Assembly (NCBI RefSeq): GCF_030818935.1
Contig: NZ_JAUTBD010000001.1
Coordinates: 2,852,001 to 2,916,000, forward strand
Direction of reading: 5' to 3'
Origin: Microbacterium sp. SORGH_AS_1204
GTDB lineage: Bacteria; Actinomycetota; Actinomycetes; Actinomycetales; Microbacteriaceae
Length of the DNA: 64,000 nt
Below, piece after piece: positions 14,551 to 23,465 of the stretch. The notes under the pieces were generated by a model, which made no database searches, was not told the origin of the DNA, and was given only the letters and a program-made list of their open reading frames with translations. The translations under genes and the position numbers were made by a program. Position 1 is the first letter of the stretch; each line of letters opens with the position of its first letter.

Positions 14551-15645
14551 CTAGGCGATACGCGTCCCCGGGGGCAGTCGCTTCGCCGGCGTCCGCGTAC
14601 GGGCGATCCCCCAAGCCATCAGACCGCCGGCGAGCACGACCTGAACGAGCAGACCGACGAACCAGCTCGGGGTCGTCCCGGCAATCTGCTGCTCGGGCGT
14701 CTCGTACGGGGGCTGATCCTGCGAGAGGTACTGCCCGCACGACTGCACCACCTCGCGAGGCTCGGGAGGGATCTGCGCGAAGCGGACGCCGTACGCGATC
14801 TGCGAGAACAGATCACTCGGCGAGCCGTACTCCTCGTCGTACGTGGGCGGCGTCGCATCGGCCAGAATGACGAACGGGTTCGCGGCGAGCAGCCACCACA
14901 CCCGGTCGAAGCGCGGCACCTCCCGATACGAGGTCGTCTCGACGCACCCGATCTCCGAGGGCGACGGACACCCCTCCCGGTCGGTGGGACCGTAGGGGTT
15001 GCATCCCACCGGCACCGAGTCGACGTCGATGTCGCGCACCACGGTCTCCTGCGTCGATCGCAGCGCCGTCGACCCGAGACCGAAGGCCAGGAGGGTGCCG
15101 ATCGTCAGGGCGGCGACGATGAGATACGTGCTCGCGACGGAGAAGAGCGGCCTGGCGAGGATCGCGCTCAGCCCCACGCCGATCGCCGCGACGATTCCCA
15201 CCTCGATCACCAGGATCAGCAGCGACGTGAGGATGACCAGCGGATTCAGTTCGCCCGCGAACGTCGACACGAGCAGGAAGGGCAGAGCGACCACGAGGAA
15301 CGCGAGTCCCGAGATCCAGGCGGCGAGGAACTTGCCGACGACGATCTCCACCGTGGTGGCGAGCGTGATCTGCACGGGCGCGAGGGTCGCGGCATCCCGA
15401 TCGCCGTTGACGGCGCTGCCGCTCAACGTCGGCGACACGAGCAGCACGAGCAACAGCACCAGCATGATGACGAACGAGAAGAACAGCTCGTTGCCACCGC
15501 TCCACAGGGAGAACGAGGCGAACGACAGCACCAGCAACCCGACCAGGATGACGGCGAAGACGCCGAGCAGGACGTACCAGGCGACGGAGCGCACGCGCTG
15601 TCGCAGCTCGATCCCGACGATCGTGCGAAGGCGGTGGAGGTTCAT
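14551..15645 (-). CDS. ABC-2 type transporter permease
   Basis: 364 aa. About six membrane segments: SVAWYVLLGVFAVILVGLLV, LFFSFVIMLVLLLVLLV, then helices near 115, 150 and 185, and a C-terminal one (WFVGLLVQVVLAGGLMAWG). A large extracytoplasmic loop (about 205-325) contains four cysteines (C-N-P-Y-G, EGCPS, IGCVE, SCGQ) that may form disulfides. ABC-2 permeases export lipids, polymers, peptides or drugs. ATG at 15645 overlaps the ATPase stop (ATGA). Confidence 0.85.
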   Translation of the reverse strand: MNLHRLRTIVGIELRQRVRSVAWYVLLGVFAVILVGLLVLSFASFSLWSGGNELFFSFVIMLVLLLVLLVSPTLSGSAVNGDRDAATLAPVQITLATTVEIVVGKFLAAWISGLAFLVVALPFLLVSTFAGELNPLVILTSLLILVIEVGIVAAIGVGLSAILARPLFSVASTYLIVAALTIGTLLAFGLGSTALRSTQETVVRDIDVDSVPVGCNPYGPTDREGCPSPSEIGCVETTSYREVPRFDRVWWLLAANPFVILADATPPTYDEEYGSPSDLFSQIAYGVRFAQIPPEPREVVQSCGQYLSQDQPPYETPEQQIAGTTPSWFVGLLVQVVLAGGLMAWGIARTRTPAKRLPPGTRIA

Positions 15646-16739
15646 GCGCTGCTCCCGTCGTCGGACCGGCTTTCGGGCGGGGCGGCCGGTCTCGGCGGCG
15701 CACCGGGCGACGGTGAGGGCGAACGAGGCGAGGGGTGCGCCGACTCGGGAGTCGGAGCGGCGCCCGGGGAGGATCGGGGCGTCGAGGCCGCGTCGGGGGT
15801 GCCCGCTGCGTCGGCTCTCAGATCGAGGAACGCGTGCTCGAGATCGCCGACCGCCGGCGCGAACTCCACGATCGGCAGCCCGGCGCTGACCAACGAACGA
15901 AGCCCCGCGACCGCGGCGGCCTCGTCGGCGAACGGCACGAGCACATCGCGTCGGTCGACGCCGACCTCGGGCCCCGTGCGGCCGAGAGCGGACGCGATGT
16001 CGAGGCGGACGGCATCCATCGGCCGGGCGGTGTCGGCGGCCGCACGCACGCGCCACACGCGAACCCGGGTGGCAGCCGCCGCGATGCGATCGCTGCCGAC
16101 CGTGCGCCCTTCGACGAGGAACACCGCGTCGTCGACGACCTCTTCGAGTTCGGACAGCACGTGACTCGAGATCAGGATCGTGCGCCCCTCCGCCGCGAGG
16201 CGTCGCAGCAGCACGCGCAGCGCGATGCGGGCCTGCGGATCGAGGCCCGATGCCGGCTCGTCGAGCAGCAGCACTCGCGGGTCGTGCACGAGCGCCCGCG
16301 CGAGGGCGAGGCGCTGCTTCTGCCCGCGCGAGAGGACCCGCGCCGGCGAGGCGGCGAGCGCGGTCAGATCCACGAGCTCGAGCAGTTCGTCGGCGCGGGT
16401 GCGCGCGGCCTCGCGCGTCAGGTCGTAGAGCTGTGCGGTGGCGACGAGCACCTCGCGCGCGGTGAGGCTCGGCCAGGCGCCGAGCGAATCCGGCATCCAT
16501 CCGAGCAGCCGCCGGACTCCTGCCGGATCGGCCACCGGGTCGACGCCGCCGAGACGCATCCGCCCCTCGTCGGGACGCAGCAGCGACGCGAGCATGAGCA
16601 TCAGCGTCGTCTTGCCCGATCCGTTCGGGCCGACGAGACCGGTCACCCGCCCCGGCGCCGCTGTGAACGTGACCTCGCGGACGGCGTGGACCGCCCCGAA
16701 CGACCGTTTCACCCCTGCGACGTCGATACCGGCATCCAT
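15642..16739 (-). CDS. ABC transporter ATP-binding protein (exporter type)
   Basis: 365 aa. Walker A GPNGSGKTTL (about 42-51), a Q-loop region altered to WMPDSLGAWPSLTAREVL, signature LSRGQKQRLALARAL, Walker B VLLLDEPASGLD and H-loop SSHVLSELE. Residues 215-320 form the accessory domain common in ABC-2 drug/lipid exporters; the last 60 residues are Pro/Ser-rich and probably disordered. The ATG at 16739 is favoured over 16769 by a TAGGGT hexamer seven bases before it (leaderless). Coupled with the permease gene. Confidence 0.9.
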   Translation of the reverse strand: MDAGIDVAGVKRSFGAVHAVREVTFTAAPGRVTGLVGPNGSGKTTLMLMLASLLRPDEGRMRLGGVDPVADPAGVRRLLGWMPDSLGAWPSLTAREVLVATAQLYDLTREAARTRADELLELVDLTALAASPARVLSRGQKQRLALARALVHDPRVLLLDEPASGLDPQARIALRVLLRRLAAEGRTILISSHVLSELEEVVDDAVFLVEGRTVGSDRIAAAATRVRVWRVRAAADTARPMDAVRLDIASALGRTGPEVGVDRRDVLVPFADEAAAVAGLRSLVSAGLPIVEFAPAVGDLEHAFLDLRADAAGTPDAASTPRSSPGAAPTPESAHPSPRSPSPSPGAPPRPAAPPESRSDDGSSA

Positions 16740-16907
16740 GCGCCCCACCCTAGAGGGGGCCTCCGACACCGCCCCCGCCGGAGGGGCCGCCCCGAGCGCG
16801 CGACCGGCGGGCGATTCCGCGGCACGATCGGCAATCCGGCCGGCGCCGACGCCCGCGCGTGTCGGCGCCGCCGCGGGCTCGTTCGTCTCGACCCGGCGCC
16901 GTCGGAC

Positions 16908-17838
16908 TCAGGATGCCGCCAAGGCCCGCCCGAGCGCGTCACCCGAGGTCCATGCGGTGCGCACGGCGGCGCTTCCCTCCCCAGGCATCACCGCAGGCCG
17001 AGAGTCCGGGCGAGCGGAAGAAGGGCTCGCCCGTGGTCTCGGCCGGGCGTGCGAACGTCCAGCGGTGAGCGCGCGCGGCCGCGGGCTCGGCGTCGATGCG
17101 CAGCAGGCGGCGCGTCGCGGTGAGCACGGGGGCGATCGCTCCGTCGGGATCGTCGAGATGCCGACGCGCTCGATCGGCCGTGGTGTGCACGACGAGCACG
17201 GGGGCGCCGTCGCCGCGCCGGTCGCCGTCATCGGCGATGAAGGTGACGTCGGCGTCGCCGTCGGCGAAGGCACCGTGCAGGTCGGCATCCCACTGCCGTT
17301 CGTCCCACCGCAGCACCACCGCGATCACGGGATCCCACTCCTGCGACCCGCCCGGAGCGTCCCCCGTCAGGCGGGCGGCCTGGGGCGCGGGCATCGCGAG
17401 CACGACCTCGCCCGCGTCCTCGCCGTCGACCCGGTACGGCGCCACCCGTTCGACGAGCCGTTCCGTCTCGACGTCGAGCCCCTCGGCGAGATCCAGCGCG
17501 AGCGTGCGGAGTCCGAGCGGGGCGGCCCACCGCATCGGCCCGGGCTTCGGCGTCTTCGTGCCGTCGGCGTCGATGACCTGGAACGTATCCGTCCACGGGC
17601 GAGCGAGCTCGCGCTCCTCCCAGTCCGCGACGACGTGGGCGAAGTCCTCGGCCTCACCGACGACGAAGTACGAGGCGCCGAGATCGACGGGGCGCTCGTC
17701 GATCGTCCGGCTCGCCAGACGCCCACCCACGCGCCGCCCGCGATCGAGCACTCGCACCGTGCGTCCGGCATCCCGCACCGCCCGCGCGCACGCGAGCCCC
17801 GAGATACCGCCGCCGACCACCGTCACGTCCACCGTCAT
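16908..17838 (-). CDS. Renalase-like FAD-dependent amine oxidoreductase, frameshifted near the 3' end
   Basis: About 309 aa if the frame is restored. N-terminal dinucleotide fold VVGGGISGLACARAVRDAG (residues 7-25) with the following RVLDRGRRVGGR, and a DLGASYFVV segment as in renalase and MAO-related flavoproteins. Near the end the frame reads CGDAWGGKRRRAHRMDLG and stops at 16939, but one base later it reads GSAAVRTAWTSGDALGRALA to a stop at 16908. That second frame is the usual C-terminal FAD-contact helix. The indel lies in the C-rich run 16974-16984, with one base apparently missing. GTG/ATG choice: ATG at 17838 after CGAGGA. Substrate unknown. Confidence 0.8.
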
Positions 17839-18051
17839 GCGGTCATCCTCGCGCGGCAGATCGGGCCGCACGGCGGGGTTGCGCGGCGTGCGTCCGCCCG
17901 TGCTCGCGTGCCGGGTGGTGGGTGCAGGCGGCTCACGTCAGCCGCCGCTCGCGCGCCGGACTCCGGAGGATCACCCGCGCAGCGGCGCACTCCGCGCCCG
18001 CGAGCGGCCGCGACGTTCGACTTCTCCGGAGCCCGGCCCGCCCGCCCACGA

Positions 18052-19005
18052 TCACGGCCGGAAGAACTCCACCCCCAAGTCGGGGTGATCGACGAACACC
18101 CCGTCGAGCTCGGCCTCGCGCAGCACCGTCCACTCGCGTCGGTAGTCGCCGAAGGCCGCGTCGGCGCCCGGCAGGCGATACGTCGGCAGCAGAAAGACGT
18201 TCTCCGGGCGGCACGTGTACGCGAAGACGGTCAGCCCGCGCGCCTTCGCTTCCCGCGCCAGCTCGGGGATATCCCACAGCAGGCCCTTGTCGACGCTGAG
18301 GCCGTCGACCTCGGCCTCGAGCGAGTCGAGGCCCCGCGGCGTAAGCATCGACGCGTACGTCGCAGCCTCCGAGCCGTCGCGCGCGCGCAGATCCCACGGC
18401 GCCCCTCCTCGGTCGACGAGCTGGATGAGGGGGACCCGGATGCCGCGCTCCCGCAGCCGCGCCAGCACCAGCGGCTCGAACGACTCGATGACGAGGGCGT
18501 CGACGGCATCCACCCATCCCGCCTCTCGCAGCTCCGCCTCGACCAGCGCCGCCATGTCGAAGCCGAGCCGGGCGAAGGATGCCGCGTGCTTGATCTCGAG
18601 CACGACGCCGACGCCGCCGGCCCGCGCGATATCGAGCACGTCTCGCAGCCGCAGCACGGGCTCGGTGTCGTCGTGCGCCGCACTGTCGGGACGGAGGGCG
18701 GGGATCCGCTCGCGGCACCGGAGCGTACCGAGCTCGTCCCAGGTCAGGTCCTCGACGAACCAGCCGGTCATCCGCTCGCCGTCGACGACCTTCGTCGTGC
18801 GGCGGTCGGCGAACTCCGGCCGTAGCGATATGTCGGTGGTCGCACCGATCTCGTTCTCATGCCGCACCACCAGCACGCCGTCGCGCGTAGGGACGACATC
18901 GGGCTCGACGGCATCCACTCCCGCCGAGATCGCGAGCAGGTAGGAGCTTCGCGAGTGCTCCGGGAGGTATCCGGGCGCACCGCGGTGGCCGATGACGAGA
19001 GGCAC
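18052..19005 (-). CDS. Glycerophosphodiester phosphodiesterase family protein
   Basis: 317 aa, cytoplasmic, no signal peptide. GDPD motifs: GHRGAPGYLPEHSRSSY (residues 6-22, catalytic HR and first metal-site E), VEPDVVPTRDGVLVVRHE (metal ligands E and D plus catalytic His), later VLEIKH and an end VFVDHPDLG. The enzyme hydrolyses glycerophosphodiesters to glycerol-3-phosphate and an alcohol, in phospholipid or teichoic acid turnover. GTG at 19005 has the leaderless arrangement TACGCT, six bases, GTG. Confidence 0.9.
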   Translation of the reverse strand: MPLVIGHRGAPGYLPEHSRSSYLLAISAGVDAVEPDVVPTRDGVLVVRHENEIGATTDISLRPEFADRRTTKVVDGERMTGWFVEDLTWDELGTLRCRERIPALRPDSAAHDDTEPVLRLRDVLDIARAGGVGVVLEIKHAASFARLGFDMAALVEAELREAGWVDAVDALVIESFEPLVLARLRERGIRVPLIQLVDRGGAPWDLRARDGSEAATYASMLTPRGLDSLEAEVDGLSVDKGLLWDIPELAREAKARGLTVFAYTCRPENVFLLPTYRLPGADAAFGDYRREWTVLREAELDGVFVDHPDLGVEFFRP

Positions 19006-19147
19006 TCGGGAAGCGTACGAGCCTCGGGTGAACGACAGTATCGCTCATAGCAGAATCCCAGTCAGCACAGGGATTCCGACGCGCTGCTCGGCTAGTGTTG
19101 TCTGACAGCACGGTGCTGTGATCACCATCTTTGGAGTGTGAGTTCCC

Positions 19148-20017
19148 GTGGCCCTCAACAACCCGGCATTCAATACCCCGGCGTTCCAGGACCCTCGAGC
19201 CGGTGGCGCCAACACGCGCTACAGCCCGCCCCCGGCCGTCGATCCTGCCGCCGCCGCATCGATCGAAGGCGCCTACTCGGCCCCGTCTGCGAGCGCCGTC
19301 GACACCGGTCGCATGACGGTCGAAGACACCGTCATGAAGACGCTGGCCCTGTTCGGCATCCTCGTCGTCACCGCCGTCGTCGGCTGGATCTGGACGATGA
19401 GCGGTGTCACCGCCGCCAACCCGCGCCCGAGCGCCGCACCGATGATCATCGGTGGCCTCGTCGGCTTCGTCCTGGCCCTGGTGGCGACCTTCAAGAAGAA
19501 GCCGTCCGTCCCCGTCTTCGTCGCCTACGCGGCGTTCGAGGGTCTGTTCATCGGCGGTATCTCGGCCTTCTTCGAGTTCCAGCTGCCCGGCATCGTCGTG
19601 CAGGCGACGCTCGCGACCCTCTCGGTCGTCGGTGTGACCCTCGCGCTCTTCGCCAGCGGCAAGATCCGCGCGTCGAAGCGGGCCACGAAGATCTTCATGA
19701 TCGCGATGGTCGGCTACCTCGTGTTCAGCCTCCTCAACCTCGGTCTGATGCTGTTCGGCGTCCTGCCCGAGGGCATGGCGTTCGGCCTGCGCAGCGCCAC
19801 CATCGCCGGCATCCCGATCGGCCTGATCCTCGGTGTGCTCGTCGTCATCATGGCCGCGTACTCGCTGGTGCTCGACTTCGACCAGATCCAGCGCGGCGTC
19901 CGCAACGGCGCCCCGCGCGTCTACGGCTGGGTCGGCGCCTTCGGCATCATGGTCACCGTCGTGTGGCTGTACGTCGAGATCCTCCGCATGATCGCGATCA
20001 TCCGCGGCAACAACTGA
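19148..20017 (+). CDS. Bax inhibitor-1/YccA-family membrane protein (actinobacterial COG4760 type)
   Basis: 289 aa. The first 60 residues are a Pro/Ala/Asn-rich cytoplasmic tail (NNPAFNTPAFQDPRAGGANT). Seven helices follow from about residue 64 to 285, including KTLALFGILVVTAVVGWIW, FVAYAAFEGLFIGGISAFFE, and the final AYSLVLDFDQIQRGV...WVGAFGIMVTVVWLYVEILR. The D-F-D acidic residues near the C-terminus correspond to the BI-1 pH/calcium sensing pair. The family is linked to ion leak and membrane stress. GTG at 19148 with GGAGTG upstream. Confidence 0.88.
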   Translation: MALNNPAFNTPAFQDPRAGGANTRYSPPPAVDPAAAASIEGAYSAPSASAVDTGRMTVEDTVMKTLALFGILVVTAVVGWIWTMSGVTAANPRPSAAPMIIGGLVGFVLALVATFKKKPSVPVFVAYAAFEGLFIGGISAFFEFQLPGIVVQATLATLSVVGVTLALFASGKIRASKRATKIFMIAMVGYLVFSLLNLGLMLFGVLPEGMAFGLRSATIAGIPIGLILGVLVVIMAAYSLVLDFDQIQRGVRNGAPRVYGWVGAFGIMVTVVWLYVEILRMIAIIRGNN

Positions 20018-20033
20018 CGCACCGCTCTGCATG

Positions 20034-20062
20034 AAGGGCCGTCCCGTTTCGGGGCGGCCCTT
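20034..20062 (+). terminator. Terminator hairpin after the YccA-like gene
   Basis: AAGGGCCG at 20034 pairs with CGGCCCTT ending at 20062 around a C/G-rich loop, 17 bp after the stop codon. Confidence 0.8.
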
Positions 20063-20101
20063 CGTCGTCGCCGCCGCATGCCGCGACTCCGGGCGGTCGC
20101 G

Positions 20102-20164
20102 ATAAACGCGATCGGCGGGAAGGAACGCCAGCACAGCGCGTTTCTTCCCGCGAAACGCGTTTAT
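20102..20164. repeat. 63-bp palindromic element, copy A
   Basis: Begins ATAAACGCGATCGGCGGGAA and ends CGCGAAACGCGTTTAT; the two halves are inverted copies separated by CAGCACA. The 20018-20458 spacer contains this element, copy B and a terminator, and no gene. Confidence 0.85.
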
Positions 20165-20249
20165 GCCAAGACCTGCGACACTGACCCCCTCGCGCGCGGG
20201 ACGGCCGACGCGGGCCCGCCGCGGCATCCGCCGACTCCCGGGGGTAGCC

Positions 20250-20312
20250 ATAAACGCGATCGCCGGGAAGAAACGCCAGCACAACGCGTTTCTCCCCGCG
20301 AATCGCGTTTAT
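20250..20312. repeat. 63-bp palindromic element, copy B
   Basis: Same length and arrangement as copy A (starts ATAAACGCGATCGCCGGGAA, ends CGCGAATCGCGTTTAT), 148 bp downstream and in the same orientation. Differences are partly compensatory between arms, which suggests the folded form matters. Confidence 0.85.
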
Positions 20313-20458
20313 CAACGCCCGCCGCACCCCCCTCGCGCGCGGCCGCGGACGGGACGGGCCCGCCGCACCCCCTCGCACCCCCGGGACGGAACCGCCCCAC
20401 CCCGCCCGCGCGCCGCAAGGGGTCTGCCCGCCGAGGGCGACGGCACTAGCGTCGCTGC

Positions 20459-21691
20459 ATGAGCCCCGCCAAGACCCCGGCTGAGATCCTCGACATCGAC
20501 GGACACGAGGTGCGCGTCACCAGCCCCGACCGCGTCGTCTTCGCCGAGCCCGGCCTCACGAAGCTCGATCTCGTGCGCTACTACCTCGCCGTCGCCGACG
20601 GCGCACTACGCGGAGCGGGCGGACGCCCGATGGTGTTGAAGCGCTTCTCGAAGGGCCTCGACCAGGAGCCCTTCTTCCAGAAGCGCGTCCCCGAGAATCA
20701 CCCCGCCTTCATCGACACGGCGACGCTCCGCTACGCCTCCGGCACCTCCGCCGAAGAGACGGTGATCCGGGATGCCGCGGGCCTGGCGTGGGTCGTCAAC
20801 CTCGGCTGCCTCGACCTCAACCCTCACCCGGTGCGCGCCGAAGACCTCGACCACCCTGACGAACTCCGCGTCGACCTCGACCCCATGCCCGGTGTGGATT
20901 GGGCGCAGATCGTCGACGTCGCGTTCATCGCCCGCGAGGTGCTCGAGGATCACGGCCTCACCGGGTGGCCGAAGACCTCCGGCTCGCGCGGCCTGCACAT
21001 CCTCGTGCGCATCCGCCCCGACTGGGAGTACGCCGACGTGCGCCTCGCCGCGGAGACCCTCGCCCGCGAGGTCGAGAATCGCGCGCCCGGACTCGCGACG
21101 GCCCGCTGGTGGAAGGAGGAGCGCGGCGAGAGCGTCTTCGTCGACTTCAACCAGAACGCCAAGGACCGCACGGTGGCATCGGCCTACTCGATCCGGCCGC
21201 TCCCCGACGCCCGCGTCTCCACTCCCCTCACCTGGGACGAGGTGCGCGACCGGCGCCCCGAGGAGTTCACCGTCCTCACCGTGCCCGACCGGTTCCGCGC
21301 GATCGGCGACCCACACACCGGCATCGACGATGCCGCGGGGTCGCTCGACGCCCTCCTCGCCCTCGCCAAGGAGCTCGGCCCCGCCGAGAAGCCGCCGCGC
21401 GGCTCCGACGGTTCCGGTCGGCGCGCCTCGACCATGCCCCTCATCGAGGTCGCGCGCACCAAGACAAAGCCCGAGGCGCTCGACGCCCTCGAGACGTGGA
21501 GAAAGCGGCATCCCGACGCATCCGAGCAACTCCACCCCGCCGACGTGCTCATCGACGGCATGCGCGGGTCGAGTTCGCTCTGGTACCGCGTCCGCGTGAA
21601 TCTGCAGCACATTCCGGATGCCGAGCGCCCGGCGCAAGAAGCCCTGATCGCCGACTACGACCCCTGGGCCGGCCGCTCGGCGAGTACCTGA
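20459..21691 (+). CDS. Stand-alone LigD-type polymerase/primase domain protein
   Basis: 410 aa, an archaeo-eukaryotic primase superfamily polymerase like the POL domain of mycobacterial LigD used in non-homologous end joining. Seen: VVFAEPGLTKLDLVRYYL, the gatekeeping MVLKRFSKGLDQEPFFQKR, WVVNLGCLDLNPHPVR, catalytic DLDP (ELRVDLDPMPG), KTSGSRGLHILVRI with its active-site His, and VFVDFNQNAKDRTVASAYS. A C-terminal extension (about 310-410) is less conserved. No ligase domain and no Ku gene are nearby, so it may serve repair synthesis separately. ATG preceded by TAGCGT plus six bases (leaderless). Confidence 0.9.
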   Translation: MSPAKTPAEILDIDGHEVRVTSPDRVVFAEPGLTKLDLVRYYLAVADGALRGAGGRPMVLKRFSKGLDQEPFFQKRVPENHPAFIDTATLRYASGTSAEETVIRDAAGLAWVVNLGCLDLNPHPVRAEDLDHPDELRVDLDPMPGVDWAQIVDVAFIAREVLEDHGLTGWPKTSGSRGLHILVRIRPDWEYADVRLAAETLAREVENRAPGLATARWWKEERGESVFVDFNQNAKDRTVASAYSIRPLPDARVSTPLTWDEVRDRRPEEFTVLTVPDRFRAIGDPHTGIDDAAGSLDALLALAKELGPAEKPPRGSDGSGRRASTMPLIEVARTKTKPEALDALETWRKRHPDASEQLHPADVLIDGMRGSSSLWYRVRVNLQHIPDAERPAQEALIADYDPWAGRSAST

Positions 21692-21744
21692 AGCCGCGGG
21701 CGTCGACCGTCGTCAGGCTATGCGCCATGCCCGACGGTCTGGCG

Positions 21745-23112
21745 TCAGCGCCGCCGCGGGCGTGACAACGATTCGCGGCACGCGGCTGCGAGCGTCGTCA
21801 TCGCCCGCTCCGGGCTCAGCGCGGCCGCGGCATCCCGCGCCTGCGCCGAAAGACGTTCGCGCAGCGCGGCATCCCTCAGCACGCGGGTGAGGGCAGCGGC
21901 GAGCGCGTCTTCATCGCCGTCCGGAACCAGGATGCCGCCGCCGGTGGCGAGCATGTCGCGCGGGCCGTAGCGGATGTCGTACGCGACGACGGGCGTGCCG
22001 TGCGCGAGGGCCTCCGCCATCGCGAGCCCCTGCCCTTCGAAAGCCGAGGTGGTGAGGTAGACCGCGGCTCGGTCGAGCACGGTGCCGGGACTCGAGGTGA
22101 GGCCGGGCAGGGTCACGCGCGCGCCGAGACCGTAGTCTGCGACGAGCCTCTCGAGGTCGCCGCGCTGCGGCCCTTCGCCCCACAGGTCGAGCCGCGCGTC
22201 GGGCACACCGTCGGCGACACGGGCGAAAGCGCGGATCGCATGGTCGAGCCGCTTGCCCGGGGCGAGACGGCCGAGGACGACGACCCGACCGGCATCCCGC
22301 TGACTCGACGGAACCGCGGTCGCCGGCCCCTCGACGGCGTGCGGTGCGACGACATCATTCGCCTCCGCGCCGAAGCGGGCGCGCACCTCCTCGCGCTGCT
22401 GCAGGGTCGGCCAGAGCACGGCGTCGAAGCGCGGCGCGATCTCGAACCACCGCGCCCACAGACGGTTCAGGTCGGAGTCGGCGCGGTACGGCGGCTCGAG
22501 ATGGATCGTATGAATGGTGTGCAGGATCCGCACGTCTTCGTCGCCCCACCCGACGATGAGCTCGCCCAGCTGCCGCGACTCGCAGATGACCACGATCGGC
22601 CGATCGATCTCGGCGCGCATCGCCGAGGCAACGTGCGACAGCCACGCCCGGTACAGGGCACCGAATCCGTCGATGACGCCCACCGGCTCGCCCGCGGTGT
22701 CGCGGACGACGATCGGCGCCGTCGTCAGGAGCCAGTCGGGGTCGATGACATTCGGCAGCGACACCGCGCCCCCGGCGACGTCGCGGTACTCCAGCGTCGG
22801 ATCGGCGTGCCCGTGGTGCGCCGCCTCGCGCAGCCACTCGGCCGCTCCCCCGGCGGTCGCCACGGCGTCGTCGAAGAGGTTGCGGAAGACTTCGGATGCC
22901 GCAGCCGCCCCGCGCTCGACGAAGGTCGCCCGGTGCGCCGCGTGGGCGTCGACCGCGCCGGGGTCGACCGTCAGCAGCAGCGGCGACGCACCGGCCTCCG
23001 CCATCTGACGTGCCCGGGCCAGGGTCGAGATGGTGTAGCCGCCGTCGAGATCGGGGATGAGTCTGCTCGAGAGGATGAGGTACCAGGCGTCGGGGAACTC
23101 GGCGTCGATCAC
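21745..23112 (-). CDS. Family 4 glycosyltransferase resembling TagE/GtfA
   Basis: 455 aa. The C-terminal GT-B half is clear: VVVLGRLAPGKRLDHAIRAF, LDLWGEGPQRGDLERLV, VTLPGLTSSPGTVLDRAAVY, SAFEGQGLAMAEALAHGTPV (E-x7-E donor site) and VAYDIRYGPRDML. The DIRYGP signature is typical of TagE-like poly(glycerolphosphate) glucosyltransferases and GtfA-type protein GlcNAc transferases. The N-terminal half (about 1-230) is a beta-rich insertion of the same group. GTG at 23112 with GGGAGGA upstream; a 69-codon upstream open frame is repeat DNA. Acceptor unknown, wall teichoic acid or a surface protein is likely. Confidence 0.82.
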   Translation of the reverse strand: MIDAEFPDAWYLILSSRLIPDLDGGYTISTLARARQMAEAGASPLLLTVDPGAVDAHAAHRATFVERGAAAASEVFRNLFDDAVATAGGAAEWLREAAHHGHADPTLEYRDVAGGAVSLPNVIDPDWLLTTAPIVVRDTAGEPVGVIDGFGALYRAWLSHVASAMRAEIDRPIVVICESRQLGELIVGWGDEDVRILHTIHTIHLEPPYRADSDLNRLWARWFEIAPRFDAVLWPTLQQREEVRARFGAEANDVVAPHAVEGPATAVPSSQRDAGRVVVLGRLAPGKRLDHAIRAFARVADGVPDARLDLWGEGPQRGDLERLVADYGLGARVTLPGLTSSPGTVLDRAAVYLTTSAFEGQGLAMAEALAHGTPVVAYDIRYGPRDMLATGGGILVPDGDEDALAAALTRVLRDAALRERLSAQARDAAAALSPERAMTTLAAACRESLSRPRRR

Positions 23113-23173
23113 GCCCCTATCCTCCCGCACCAGCCTTTGCGTCCGCGTCGGCCGCCGGGCACGGCCATCGCGC

Positions 23174-23245
23174 CGTTTCGGGGCGGATTCCGCCGTTCGG
23201 GGCGAGATCCGCCTGCCCCGACCGGCCGATCCTGCCCCAAATCCC
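23174..23245. repeat. GGGGCG/CGCCCC-type intergenic repeat, relative of 12874-13075
   Basis: Contains TTCGGGGCGGATTCCGCC, TTCGGGGCGAGATCCGCC and GGCCGATCCTGCCCCAAATC, matching the modules of the 12874-13075 repeats in the same order. Confidence 0.6.
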
Positions 23246-23250
23246 GTCGC

Positions 23251-23424
23251 AGCGCCGCCGGCGCCGGACGGCGAAGGGGCATCGTCTCCGGGTCGATCCG
23301 GGTAGGGCCCCCGCCACACCCCTTCGCGTCCAGACAGAGCGCCGCCGACGCCGGACGGCGAAGGGGCACCGTCTCCGGGTCGATCGGGGTAGGGGCCCCG
23401 CTCTCGACCCGGAGACGGTGCCCC
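23251..23424. repeat. 87-bp-spaced direct repeats ending in a 21-bp perfect inverted repeat
   Basis: AGCGCCGCCG(G/A)CGCCGGACGG and the following 40 bp occur at 23251 and 23338. The second copy continues into an inverted repeat whose 21-bp arms, 23363-23383 and 23404-23424, are perfect. The hairpin lies 41 bp beyond the guaA stop and can serve as its terminator on the minus strand. Confidence 0.75.
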
Positions 23425-23465
23425 GGAGCCGGCCGACGACGTCGGCGCGGGAGCGAGCTAGACGC

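Noticed and set aside
15646..16500. Upstream extension of the ABC permease frame into the ATPase gene
   Set aside because: Arg/Ala-rich shadow of the ATPase; the coupled ATG at 15645 is the natural start.
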